A stretch of 64,000 nt of DNA from DSYU01 sp963827605 (lineage in GTDB: Bacteria; Chloroflexota; Anaerolineae; Anaerolineales; Anaerolineaceae), in NCBI GenBank assembly GCA_963827605.1, contig CAWHBK010000003.1:496001-560000 (forward strand), in the 5' to 3' direction. Positions 17,225-25,165 of this stretch are shown one piece after another. Every line of letters starts with the position of its first letter. Positions within the stretch are counted from its first letter, which is position 1. Made by a program: the position numbers and the translations under genes. The notes below the pieces were generated by a model. The model ran no database searches, was not told the DNA's origin, and saw nothing but the letters and a program-made list of their open reading frames with translations.

Positions 17225-18058
17225 TTGTCGAAACTTTCAAATGTCCATAACCTGGCTGCTCTCCTAATTATCTGCCTGTTCTGCTCAGGGTGCGGTATAA
17301 AACCCACCCAAAGTACTGGCTCAAAACAACCGGTTACGCTGACAGTACTCGCAGCTGCTTCGTTGACCGAGGCGTTCAAAGAATTGGGGCAGCAATTTGA
17401 AGACCTTCATCCGGGTGTACGGGTCGAATATAATTTTGCCGGCTCTCAGCAGCTTGCCCAGCAGCTTGGCAATGGCGCACCTGGGGATTTATTCGCCAGC
17501 GCGGATCGAAGCCAGATGGATATCGCAATTGCCGCAAAGCGCGTGGATAAAGCGGCTGTGCATCTCTTCGTTCAAAATCGTCTGGTTGTAGTCTATCCAA
17601 AAGAAGACGGGCATATTGTCCGCTCCTTGAAAGATTTATCCAAACCAGGAATTAAAATCATTCTTGCGTCCAAAGCGGTTCCCGTTGGTAAGTACAGCCT
17701 GGATTTCCTTGCGAATACCGCGAGCGACCCAACCCTTGGCGCTTCGTTTAAGACAGCCGTGTTGGGCAACGTGGTGTCTTATGAAGACAATGTCAAAGGC
17801 GTGCTGACAAAAGTGTCATTGGGCGAGGCGGATGCTGGCATCGTCTACACCAGTGATGCTTTTGGCAGCGCGGGGCAGAAAGTCGGTCAAATTCCGATTC
17901 CGGATTCGCTGAACGTAGTCGCCGAATATCCGGTCGCGCCGATAACAGACAGCCACCAGCCAGCGCTTGCCCAGGAATTTATCACGTTTGTCTTATCTCC
18001 AGCCGGACAGGAAACCCTGGTGCGGTATGGGTTTATTCCGGCTGGAAAAGAAAAATAA
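17225..18058 (+). CDS. modA: Molybdate ABC transporter substrate-binding lipoprotein
   Basis: The product has 277 residues. The chosen start is TTG at 17225, because AAGGGG lies 6 bases upstream and because it puts the signal peptide at the N-terminus, with lipobox CSGC. An ATG 26 codons upstream would bury it. The mature part begins VTLTVLAAASLTEAFKELG and includes FNFAGSQQLAQQL-like binding loop (here YNFAGSQQLAQQL), PGDLFASAD and GEADAGIVYTSDA, all ModA hallmarks for oxyanion binding. No modB or modC follows; the next genes on this strand are absent and the minus-strand xylose importer converges on it. Confidence 0.88.
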   Translation: MSKLSNVHNLAALLIICLFCSGCGIKPTQSTGSKQPVTLTVLAAASLTEAFKELGQQFEDLHPGVRVEYNFAGSQQLAQQLGNGAPGDLFASADRSQMDIAIAAKRVDKAAVHLFVQNRLVVVYPKEDGHIVRSLKDLSKPGIKIILASKAVPVGKYSLDFLANTASDPTLGASFKTAVLGNVVSYEDNVKGVLTKVSLGEADAGIVYTSDAFGSAGQKVGQIPIPDSLNVVAEYPVAPITDSHQPALAQEFITFVLSPAGQETLVRYGFIPAGKEK

Positions 18059-18078
18059 GGGAAAGGGGATTTTTGAGT

Positions 18079-18121
18079 CAAGAGGGTGTTTGGCCCGTAA
18101 TGCAGGCCAAACACCCTCTTG
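18079..18121. terminator. Bidirectional intrinsic terminator between modA and xylH
   Basis: A perfect 17-bp stem (18079-18095 with 18105-18121) has a 9-base loop. It is followed by GATTTTCCC on the plus strand and lies between two converging genes. Confidence 0.8.
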
Positions 18122-18160
18122 GATTTTCCCTCTTTTACCGATTGAAAGAGCGCTCGGCTC

Positions 18161-19372
18161 CTACTTCCCTTTCTTGAAGGATACGTCAATGTATACGGCC
18201 AAAACCAGCACCAGGCCTTTCACCAGGTACTGCCAGGCAGGAGCAACATTGAGCATCTGCAAACCAGTGGTCAGGCTAGACATGATCAGGGCGCCGATCA
18301 ACGCGCCAAAGACTGTGCCTACGCCACCCAGGGTGGAGGTGCCGCCCAGGATTGCGCTGGCGATGGCATCCAACTCGTAGCCTTCGCCGGCGGCGATGGT
18401 ACCATAGCCAACGTATGAGGCCAGGACCACTCCACCCACACCGACCAGGAAGCCCATCAACGTATAAACCATGAACAAGGTATGTTTGATGTTGATCCCC
18501 GATAGGCGCGCCGCTTCGCGGTTACCGCCGATGGCGTATGTATAGCGCCCAAAGCGGGTATTATTCGAGACATAGGTCATGATTACCGCTGCCACTGCCA
18601 GGAGGCCCACCGGCACCTGCACGCCGTTGTAGCGGTTAACCACGGATACATAGACTACCACCAGGATCGAGAAAAAGGCAGTGACCATAATATCGTAACC
18701 GATTTTGGGCACTTCCACCCCGTACTGGCGCTTGCGCCGCCGGCTGCTGAACATATTGAAGAACAAGAAGGCCACCACCAGAAGCGCCAGGATCCAGCCA
18801 ATCTCTTTGGGCAGGTAGCCCTGCGCGATGTAAGAGATGCCAACCTGGTTGGCGGGGATCGTCTTGCCTTCGGTGCGCCAAAGGATCAATCCGCGCGCTA
18901 CGAACAGCCCACCCAGGGTAACAATGAAGGGCGGGATGCGCAGGTAAGCGATCAGGTAACCCTGGACAGCGCCAAAGAGCGTACCAACACCCAGGCCCAT
19001 TACAATGGACATTGCAGCCATCAGGATGGGGTCCTTGATCGGCACGGACTCGATCCAGAAGCGGGCCTGCAAGAATGCCACCATCACCGAGACAAACCCG
19101 GCTGCCTTACCCACCGATAAGTCAATGCCACCGGTCACGATTACCAGCACCATGCCGATGCCCAGGAACGCAGTGACCGTCATCTGGCGGAACAGGTTGG
19201 AAAAGTTCTGCGCGGAAAGGAAAGAACCTTTAGTCAGGATCGCGAAAAGAATCCAGATGCCCACCAGCGCGAAAATAATTGTGTACGTTTGCAGGTTCTG
19301 GCGAAACCGCCTGGACAGCTCTTCCACCACGCCTGCTGCGGCGCTGGGCGCCTTCATCTCAGTAACAGCCAT
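18161..19372 (-). CDS. xylH: Xylose-type sugar ABC transporter permease
   Basis: The 403-residue inner membrane permease has about ten helices. VLVIVTGGIDLSVGKAAGF is the BPD_transp_2 family signature. GYLIAYLRIPPFIVTLGGLF and SAILGGTSTLGGVGTVFGALIGALIM (split over two helices) also match. A charged cytoplasmic insertion, SSRRRKRQYG, lies mid-protein as in XylH/GguB. It is the last gene of ROK-xylF-xylG-xylH; the companion solute-binding protein suggests xylose. Confidence 0.88.
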   Translation of the reverse strand: MAVTEMKAPSAAAGVVEELSRRFRQNLQTYTIIFALVGIWILFAILTKGSFLSAQNFSNLFRQMTVTAFLGIGMVLVIVTGGIDLSVGKAAGFVSVMVAFLQARFWIESVPIKDPILMAAMSIVMGLGVGTLFGAVQGYLIAYLRIPPFIVTLGGLFVARGLILWRTEGKTIPANQVGISYIAQGYLPKEIGWILALLVVAFLFFNMFSSRRRKRQYGVEVPKIGYDIMVTAFFSILVVVYVSVVNRYNGVQVPVGLLAVAAVIMTYVSNNTRFGRYTYAIGGNREAARLSGINIKHTLFMVYTLMGFLVGVGGVVLASYVGYGTIAAGEGYELDAIASAILGGTSTLGGVGTVFGALIGALIMSSLTTGLQMLNVAPAWQYLVKGLVLVLAVYIDVSFKKGK

Positions 19373-19429
19373 ATCATCCTCCTCCTACAAATACCATTTT
19401 CTCTCAATGGCTCAACAGCCGTGGAACGT

Positions 19430-20956
19430 TCAGGCAATACCGGTTGCCAGCTTCATGATGTGTTCCTGGGTAGCTTCTTCGTGATCCAGGGTTTCGCTGG
19501 AATGTCCTTCGCTCATGACCATGATGCGATCGCTCATCCCCAACACTTCTTCCAGATCACTGGAGATCATAATGATACCCACGCCTTTTTCGGCCAGGTC
19601 GTTCATCAGCTTATAGATTTCATACTTCGCCCCAACGTCGATCCCGCGCGTCGGGTCGTCCATAATCAGCACCTTGGGATTGCTCATCAACCACTTGGCA
19701 ATGACCACCTTCTGCTGGTTGCCGCCTGAAAGCATATCGGTAGCAATTTGCAGGTTAGGCGCTTTGATGGACAGGCTCTTGGCTTGCTGATTGGAAGCAG
19801 ACAGCTCGGCGTCGCCGTTAATGCGGAAAAATGAAGCAAACCGGTCCAGGTTGGGCAGGGAGATATTCTTAAGGATAGACTGGATCAGCACCAGACCCTG
19901 GCCCTTGCGATCTTCAGGAACCAGGCTGATGCCATTATGCATGGCCTGCCGGGCGCTGTTATTCTTGATCTCCGTCCCCTCCATGCGCATTTTACCAGCG
20001 GTGATCTTGCCGTACTCGCCAAAAATCGTCGTAACCAACTCGGTACGCCCGGAACCCATCAGCCCGGCTATGCCCAAAATTTCACCGCGGCGGAGGTTAA
20101 AGCTAACATCATTTAAAACCATGCGACCGCTCTCATTGGGATCTTCGGCGGACAGGTGCTCTACCTCAAAAATCACCTCACCAGGCTTGCGGTTCCCACC
20201 TGGGAAACGCTCTTTCATTTCGCGGCCCACCATATACCGGACAAGCTCTTCCTGAGTCAGCTCATTGGTCGGCCTGGTAATTACGGCTTTTCCATCGCGC
20301 AAGACGGTTACCGAATCGGTTATGCGGAAAAACTCGTTCAACTTATGGGTGATGTAGATGCAGGTTACGCCGTGCTGCTTGAGCGTGCGTAGAATTTCCA
20401 TCAACTTTTCAATCTCCGCCTCCGTCAAAGCGCTGGTCGGTTCATCCAGAATCAAGACGCGGGCGTTCTCAGACAGCGCCTTGGCAATCTCAACCATCTG
20501 CATTTTGCCCACGCCCAGGTGCTTGACCAGCACCTGCGGCTCAACATCCAACTGGTACTTCTGCAAAATCTCGCGGGTATCGGAGTAGAGCTTGTTCCAG
20601 TTAATCGAGCCGTTTTCGGTCGGCTCTTTGCCCAGGAAAACGTTTTCGCCCACCGTCATATGGGGCACCAGGGTCAATTCCTGGTAAACAATGGCGATGC
20701 CCTCTTGAATGGCCTGGCGAATCGAACCTTCCCCGAGCTTGAGTTCCTTGCCTTCGTATAAGATGGTGCCCTCATACGTGCCGTAAGGATACACACCCGA
20801 AAGAATCTTCATCAAGGTTGATTTTCCAGCCCCATTCTCGCCACACAGACCATGGATTTCTCCCCGCCGGATCTGCATGGACACATCGCTAAGAGCGGTT
20901 ACACCGGGAAATTGTTTGGTGACGTTTTGAATATCAAGTATGATATCTTCGCTCAC
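19430..20956 (-). CDS. xylG: Xylose-type sugar ABC transporter ATP-binding protein (two ABC domains)
   Basis: The protein has 508 residues from a GTG at 20956 that has AAGGAG 6 bases upstream; the frame stays open 23 codons upstream without a ribosome site. The first ABC domain has Walker A GENGAGKST, signature-like LGVGKMQMVEIAKAL and Walker B VLILDEPTSAL. The second has GLMGSGRTE, LSGGNQQKVVIAKWL and VLIMDDPTRGIDVG. Degenerate second-site Walker A (GSGRTE) is normal for XylG/RbsA/MglA. It powers sugar import. Confidence 0.92.
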   Translation of the reverse strand: MSEDIILDIQNVTKQFPGVTALSDVSMQIRRGEIHGLCGENGAGKSTLMKILSGVYPYGTYEGTILYEGKELKLGEGSIRQAIQEGIAIVYQELTLVPHMTVGENVFLGKEPTENGSINWNKLYSDTREILQKYQLDVEPQVLVKHLGVGKMQMVEIAKALSENARVLILDEPTSALTEAEIEKLMEILRTLKQHGVTCIYITHKLNEFFRITDSVTVLRDGKAVITRPTNELTQEELVRYMVGREMKERFPGGNRKPGEVIFEVEHLSAEDPNESGRMVLNDVSFNLRRGEILGIAGLMGSGRTELVTTIFGEYGKITAGKMRMEGTEIKNNSARQAMHNGISLVPEDRKGQGLVLIQSILKNISLPNLDRFASFFRINGDAELSASNQQAKSLSIKAPNLQIATDMLSGGNQQKVVIAKWLMSNPKVLIMDDPTRGIDVGAKYEIYKLMNDLAEKGVGIIMISSDLEEVLGMSDRIMVMSEGHSSETLDHEEATQEHIMKLATGIA

Positions 20957-21094
20957 GAAATGCTCCTTGGAGGAATTCAAATCCGGGCAAGCGCTGGGGA
21001 AACCAGGTTCCTCAGAAACAAGCATTCATTATATTTGGATATCCAGTATTATACATTCTAGACCGGCTCACAAGGATATCAAGGTGGTGCGGGT

Positions 21095-21133
21095 ATGGGA
21101 TTTGTTGCGTGCTTCGCACGCAACAAATCCCAT
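21095..21133. repeat. Perfect 18-bp hairpin between xylF and xylG
   Basis: ATGGGATTTGTTGCGTGC (21095-21112) pairs with 21116-21133 around TTC. It lies inside the operon, 50 bases after the xylF stop. A likely role is protection or partial termination that gives more binding protein than ATPase mRNA, as known for other binding-protein operons; this is inference. Confidence 0.7.
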
Positions 21134-21183
21134 TTTCCCACTCCTGCAAAAACCAGGAGGGATTACATCACCGACTTACTGGA

Positions 21184-22344
21184 TTAAGGCTTGGGCGGTT
21201 TCTGAGCATCGGGGATGTCGCGATAGACGTCATCGTACTTCTGGAAGCTGCTCTTGACCACCAGATCGAACACGTTGTCTTTATTGACCTGCTGGACGGG
21301 GAGGAACAGGCTGGGGACATTCCCGGTCTTGGTCTGATCGTTGGTCAGATCAGCCATAGTGTAGTCTTTTAGACCTTCAATGGCCTGGCCCTGAAGCAGC
21401 TTGTCCATGGAGTCGATGGCGAGCGGGGAGAGGTTGCGGATGTCTTTGAGGATCGAAACGGTCAGCTCACCCTTGACGATGCTGTTCGAGCCATCGGCGG
21501 TGGCATCCTGCCCGCTGATCGGGACCTTGCCAGCCAATCCCTGGGCTTTCAACGCCTGCAGCGCACCCAGCGCCGTACCGTCGTTCGAAGCCACAACCGC
21601 GTCCACCTTGTTGTTCGCGGCCGTCAGGATGTTCTCCATCAGCTTCAGCGCGTTGGCTGCATCCCAGTTGTCGACCCACTGGTCAGCGACGATGTCCAGC
21701 TTGTCCTTGTATTTGTCCAGGATCTCATCCTGACCCTTGCGGAACAGGATCGCGTTGTTGTCGGTCGGCGATCCACCCAGCTTCACCAGCTGGACTTTGC
21801 CTTTCGCGGCGACGTCCCACTTCTCGATGTCGATGGCTTTCATGACGCCATCCGCCTGCTGGCGGCCAACCTCAACGTTATTGAACGACAGGTACGCGGC
21901 AATCTTGGGGGTCTTGATCAGCCGGTCGTAGGCGAGCACTTTCACGCCCGCATCCGCAGCTTTGTCCACCGAGGTCACAACGGCATCACCGTCTTCAGCA
22001 ATAACGATCAGGCCTTTCACGCCCTGGCTGACCATGTTGTCGATCTGGTCGTTCTGCGCTTTGACATCGTGGTTGGCTTCCTGGGTCAGAACTTCATAAC
22101 CCTTCTCTTCCAAACCCTTGCGCAGCAATATTTCTTCGTTCTTCCACCGCTCGGTCGCAAAATCCGAGAATGATAGTCCAACTTTTACTTTACCGCCACT
22201 CGGGGCAGCAGCAGCGGTTGTCGCCGTGGGCTGGTCAGGCGCAGCTGGAGCGGTCGTCGGCGCGGCTGGCTGGCAGCCATATAAGAAACTGGCAATCAGG
22301 ATCACCGCCATCATGATCTTCATAAGTTTTGCGTTCGTTTTCAT
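21184..22344 (-). CDS. xylF: D-xylose-type ABC transporter substrate-binding lipoprotein
   Basis: The protein has 386 residues: a signal peptide ending in the lipobox LYGC, an Ala/Thr/Pro-rich linker, then a periplasmic-binding type I fold. YDRLIKTPKIAAYLSFNNVEVGRQQA, read in parts, KLGGSPTDNNA and ISGQDATADGSN match XylF/ChvE proteins. AGAGGAAAACG precedes the ATG. It captures sugar for XylGH. Xylose is the best guess because of the family and the neighbouring acetylxylan esterase. Confidence 0.9.
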   Translation of the reverse strand: MKTNAKLMKIMMAVILIASFLYGCQPAAPTTAPAAPDQPTATTAAAAPSGGKVKVGLSFSDFATERWKNEEILLRKGLEEKGYEVLTQEANHDVKAQNDQIDNMVSQGVKGLIVIAEDGDAVVTSVDKAADAGVKVLAYDRLIKTPKIAAYLSFNNVEVGRQQADGVMKAIDIEKWDVAAKGKVQLVKLGGSPTDNNAILFRKGQDEILDKYKDKLDIVADQWVDNWDAANALKLMENILTAANNKVDAVVASNDGTALGALQALKAQGLAGKVPISGQDATADGSNSIVKGELTVSILKDIRNLSPLAIDSMDKLLQGQAIEGLKDYTMADLTNDQTKTGNVPSLFLPVQQVNKDNVFDLVVKSSFQKYDDVYRDIPDAQKPPKP

Positions 22345-22501
22345 CGTTTTCCTCTTGTTATGTTGTTACAGACGGGTGGATATCTTACCTTCGTAGAAAA
22401 CTTGGAGCTTCTCTTCTTTTTCGTCTTTAACGTATCTCTCCTTTTTTACTCCTTTCATAGAAAACAAGTACTTCCAGTTCTGGAAAAGTTGACGGCGATC
22501 C

Positions 22502-23725
22502 CTACATGGAGCTCATGGGCTCTCGGAGCAGATCGTCCAATACGAGGGCCGCTGCACCAATCGCGCAGGCGTCTTCTCCGCGCGTTGATACCTCAACGCG
22601 CACTTTGTCGCGCAGGGGTTGAAGAACATTTTCCTGAAGGACCTGGTAGATCACCGGTGCCAGCCATTTTCCGCACAGGCTTAAGGCCCCACCCAGCACG
22701 ATTAACCCAGGGTCAAAGATATTCGTCAGGTTGGCAATCCCGATTCCCAGGTGAATACCCGTTTCCTCAAAGATGCCGCAGGCAACCGGGTCCTTCATTT
22801 CCGCAGCTTCAACCAGGGTATCCAGCGATACTCTGGTCAGGTCGCCTTTTACCAGGTCCGAGATAATACTGGTCGACCCTTGTTCGAGCCTGGATACGGT
22901 TGAGCGGATGATCGCCGATGGACTTACATACGTTTCCCAACATCCTCTCCGGCCGCAGCCACACACGTTACCGCCCTTATAAAGGGTCGTATGGCCTGCT
23001 TCTCCGGCAAAACCATTGGTCCCTTTAAACAAACGGCCGCCAATCACAATTCCGCAGCCCAAACCCGCCCCGGTTTTGAGATAGAGAAAATTCCCGGTAT
23101 CGTAGGCCACACCGTAGAAATACTCACCCAATGCAGCGCAGTTCGCCTCGTTCTCCACAAAAACCGGTACATTGAAACGACTCATCCAGATTAACCGGAT
23201 GGGTATATCGGTCCACCTGAGGTTTGGCGCAAACACCAGCTTCCCCTGGCTGGCATCGACCAGGCCCGGGATGCCTACCCCAATGCCCAATGGGCGCAAG
23301 TTAATTTCTTTCCCATACGCAAATGCCTGGCTAATGATATTTTCGGTCATCTCCATCATGGCAATGCGATCTGTGCCAGGCGCTATCTTTTCGTGACGTC
23401 TCCATAAAACATCCGCCACAAAATTGGTTAGAATAACAGAAAGAAAATCGACTCCAATTTCAACGCCAATCGCAAACCCCCCATTGGGATTGAACTGCAA
23501 CAGCATCCCTGGGCGCCCAATGCTTGCATCCTGGCGGTTTGTCTCATGTACATAGCCGCGATCAATCAATTCATTAATAATGAGCGTGATGGTACTACGG
23601 TTGAGCCCCGTGCGTACAGCCAGCTCAGCCCTGGATATGGGCGCATAAAGACGAATATGATCCATCACCACCGAGGTATTGAACTCGCGCACAAAAGCCT
23701 GATCTGAGATCTTGTATTTATTCAT
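22502..23725 (-). CDS. ROK-family transcriptional repressor (XylR-like)
   Basis: The 407-residue protein has an N-terminal winged helix (SRAELAVRTGLNRSTITLII, about 30-50) followed by a ROK sugar-kinase-like domain. GFAGEAGHTT and the zinc motif CGCGRRGCWE are both present, as in XylR/NagC regulators. IGVGIPGLVD is the nucleotide-fold loop. It heads the xylose import operon and very likely represses it, with a sugar as inducer. It is divergent from the acetylxylan esterase gene, which it may also control. Confidence 0.9.
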   Translation of the reverse strand: MNKYKISDQAFVREFNTSVVMDHIRLYAPISRAELAVRTGLNRSTITLIINELIDRGYVHETNRQDASIGRPGMLLQFNPNGGFAIGVEIGVDFLSVILTNFVADVLWRRHEKIAPGTDRIAMMEMTENIISQAFAYGKEINLRPLGIGVGIPGLVDASQGKLVFAPNLRWTDIPIRLIWMSRFNVPVFVENEANCAALGEYFYGVAYDTGNFLYLKTGAGLGCGIVIGGRLFKGTNGFAGEAGHTTLYKGGNVCGCGRRGCWETYVSPSAIIRSTVSRLEQGSTSIISDLVKGDLTRVSLDTLVEAAEMKDPVACGIFEETGIHLGIGIANLTNIFDPGLIVLGGALSLCGKWLAPVIYQVLQENVLQPLRDKVRVEVSTRGEDACAIGAAALVLDDLLREPMSSM

Positions 23726-23772
23726 AGATTGAATTGGAATGAGTTTGTTTGTTGGACGCTACAACGAAATCA

Positions 23773-23808
23773 ATTATAGCATATTATATTTCATTAAGTC
23801 AACAATGA
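23773..23808 (-). promoter_or_regulatory. Sigma70-type promoter of the ROK-xylFGH operon with inverted-repeat operator
   Basis: On the minus strand TTGACT (23802-23797) and TATAAT (23778-23773) are separated by 18 bases. The inverted repeat TCATT-N8-AATGA (23791-23808) covers the -35 box and is a reasonable ROK operator candidate. Operator function is inference. Confidence 0.65.
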
Positions 23809-23867
23809 TTTTGTTATTGGAAATGGCTTTTCCAAACTCCGAGGCAAGATCCTCACCCCCTCGGTTC

Positions 23868-23907
23868 CCCCCGCTCCATTTTCGCAAAGCCGAAAACGGA
23901 GCGGGGG
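23868..23907. repeat. GC-rich 17-bp hairpin with one mismatch
   Basis: CCCCCGCTCCATTTTCG (23868-23884) pairs with 23891-23907 except for one A/C mismatch; the loop is CAAAGC. It sits between the divergent promoters and may insulate them. No T-run follows. Confidence 0.6.
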
Positions 23908-24029
23908 ATGCCTTTTGCCGCCGGGAGGGATGCGGATTGGATCAGAAAATGGATCCCGATTTTTGTCTGATTTCAAGGGGTTTTCACTCCGCACAATTTT
24001 GCCTGAAGAAATCCGGCTCACAAATGAAG

Positions 24030-24076
24030 AATTGCCCTACCGGGCAATTTGACCTGGCTTCATTCGCTGGTAAAAT
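24030..24076 (+). promoter_or_regulatory. Promoter and palindromic operator candidate for the acetylxylan esterase
   Basis: TTGACC (24049-24054) and TAAAAT (24071-24076) are 16 bases apart. The perfect palindrome AATTGCCC-TACC-GGGCAATT (24030-24049) abuts the -35 box. Confidence 0.55.
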
Positions 24077-24136
24077 CATATCAACCAGGAATGACATTAA
24101 AAAAACAGTACTCAAACGTTCCCTAGGAGAAATGGC

Positions 24137-25111
24137 ATGCCCCTAACCTTTGATTTTTGCCTTGACGATTTAAAAACGTATACCGGGATTAATCCGCGCC
24201 CGGCCGATTTTGACACCTACTGGGACCACGCCCTGACAGAAATGCACGCAATCGACGCTCAGGTGGAACTGGTTCCGGCTGAGTTTCAGGCGCCCAACGC
24301 CGAATGCTTCCACCTGTACTTTACCGGGGTAGGCGGCGCGCGCATACATGCCAAGCTGCTGCGGCCAAAGCAGGTTAATGCGCCCCACCCCGCCGTGGTC
24401 ATGTTCCACGGCTACTCGGGTGACTCAGGCGACTGGGCGGATAAACTGACCTTCGTTGGGCAGGGTTTTACCGTTGCCTCGCTCGACTGCCGCGGGCAGG
24501 GCGGGCTTTCGGAGGACAGCGGCGGGGTTACCGGGAATACCCTGCACGGGCATATCATTCGCGGGCTGGATGATGCGCTGGCCGGCCAGCCGGAAAAGAT
24601 GCTGTACCGCCAGATTTTTCTGGATACAGCACAGCTGGCGAAGATCGTTATTGAAATGCCAGACGTTGACCCAAAACGGGTGGGTGTGACGGGCGGCAGC
24701 CAGGGCGGCGCATTGACCGTTGCCTGCGCAGCGCTTGAGCCGCGCATCGCGCGCGCCGCGCCGGTGTTCCCCTTCTTGAGCGATTATAAACGCGTCTGGG
24801 AGATGGACCAGGCCGAACGAGCCTACGTCGAATTGAAAGAATATTTCCGCCACTTTGACCCGCGCCACCTGCATGAGGATGCAGTCTTTGAGAAATTGGG
24901 CTATATTGATATTCAGAACCTGGCGGCGCGGATCTGCGGGGATGTTTGCTGGACGATTGGGCTCATGGATACGATCTGCCCGCCTTCAACCCAATTCGCG
25001 GCCTATAACAAAATCACCTCACCAAAATCCATGGTCATCTACCCTGACTTCGGCCATGAAGGTTTGCCAGGGGTGAACGATATCATATTCAGTTTCCTGA
25101 TGGGTTTATAA
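24137..25111 (+). CDS. Acetylxylan esterase / cephalosporin-C deacetylase (CE7)
   Basis: The 324-residue cytoplasmic-type enzyme removes acetyl groups from xylo-oligosaccharides. CE7 hallmarks are present: SLDCRGQGG (oxyanion-region RGQ), the nucleophile motif GGSQGG, the Asp in GLMDTICPPS (about 278) and the His in FGHEG (about 307). The N-terminus PLTFDFCLDDLKTYTG is also typical. AGGAG lies 8 bases before the ATG. There is no signal peptide, so it probably acts on imported short acetylated sugars, which fits the divergent xylose importer. Confidence 0.92.
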   Translation: MPLTFDFCLDDLKTYTGINPRPADFDTYWDHALTEMHAIDAQVELVPAEFQAPNAECFHLYFTGVGGARIHAKLLRPKQVNAPHPAVVMFHGYSGDSGDWADKLTFVGQGFTVASLDCRGQGGLSEDSGGVTGNTLHGHIIRGLDDALAGQPEKMLYRQIFLDTAQLAKIVIEMPDVDPKRVGVTGGSQGGALTVACAALEPRIARAAPVFPFLSDYKRVWEMDQAERAYVELKEYFRHFDPRHLHEDAVFEKLGYIDIQNLAARICGDVCWTIGLMDTICPPSTQFAAYNKITSPKSMVIYPDFGHEGLPGVNDIIFSFLMGL

Positions 25112-25119
25112 AAGAACAA

Positions 25120-25150
25120 GGGGCTGGCGCCGGTCCGATCCGCCAGCCCC
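25120..25150 (+). terminator. Hairpin between esterase and SLC13 transporter
   Basis: GGGGCTGGCG (25120-25129) pairs perfectly with CGCCAGCCCC (25141-25150). The tail ATTTCGGG is only weakly T-rich, so it may be a partial terminator. Confidence 0.5.
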
Positions 25151-25165
25151 ATTTCGGGAAAATAT

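Larger units (their letters stand above)
23726..24136. other. 411-base divergent regulatory region between the ROK regulator and acetylxylan esterase
   Basis: It contains a minus-strand promoter for the ROK-xylFGH operon, a plus-strand promoter for the esterase and a 17-bp near-perfect GC-rich hairpin. Each is listed separately. No credible gene was seen inside. Confidence 0.7.

Noticed and set aside
16162..17379. Ribokinase start 99 codons upstream of 17082
   Set aside because: The extra N-terminal stretch overlaps the divergent modA signal peptide and is unlike any ribokinase.
22366..22458. 30-residue Lys-rich minus-strand frame between the ROK gene and xylF
   Set aside because: No ribosome site precedes its ATG, it is very short, and the low-complexity AG-rich sequence explains the composition.
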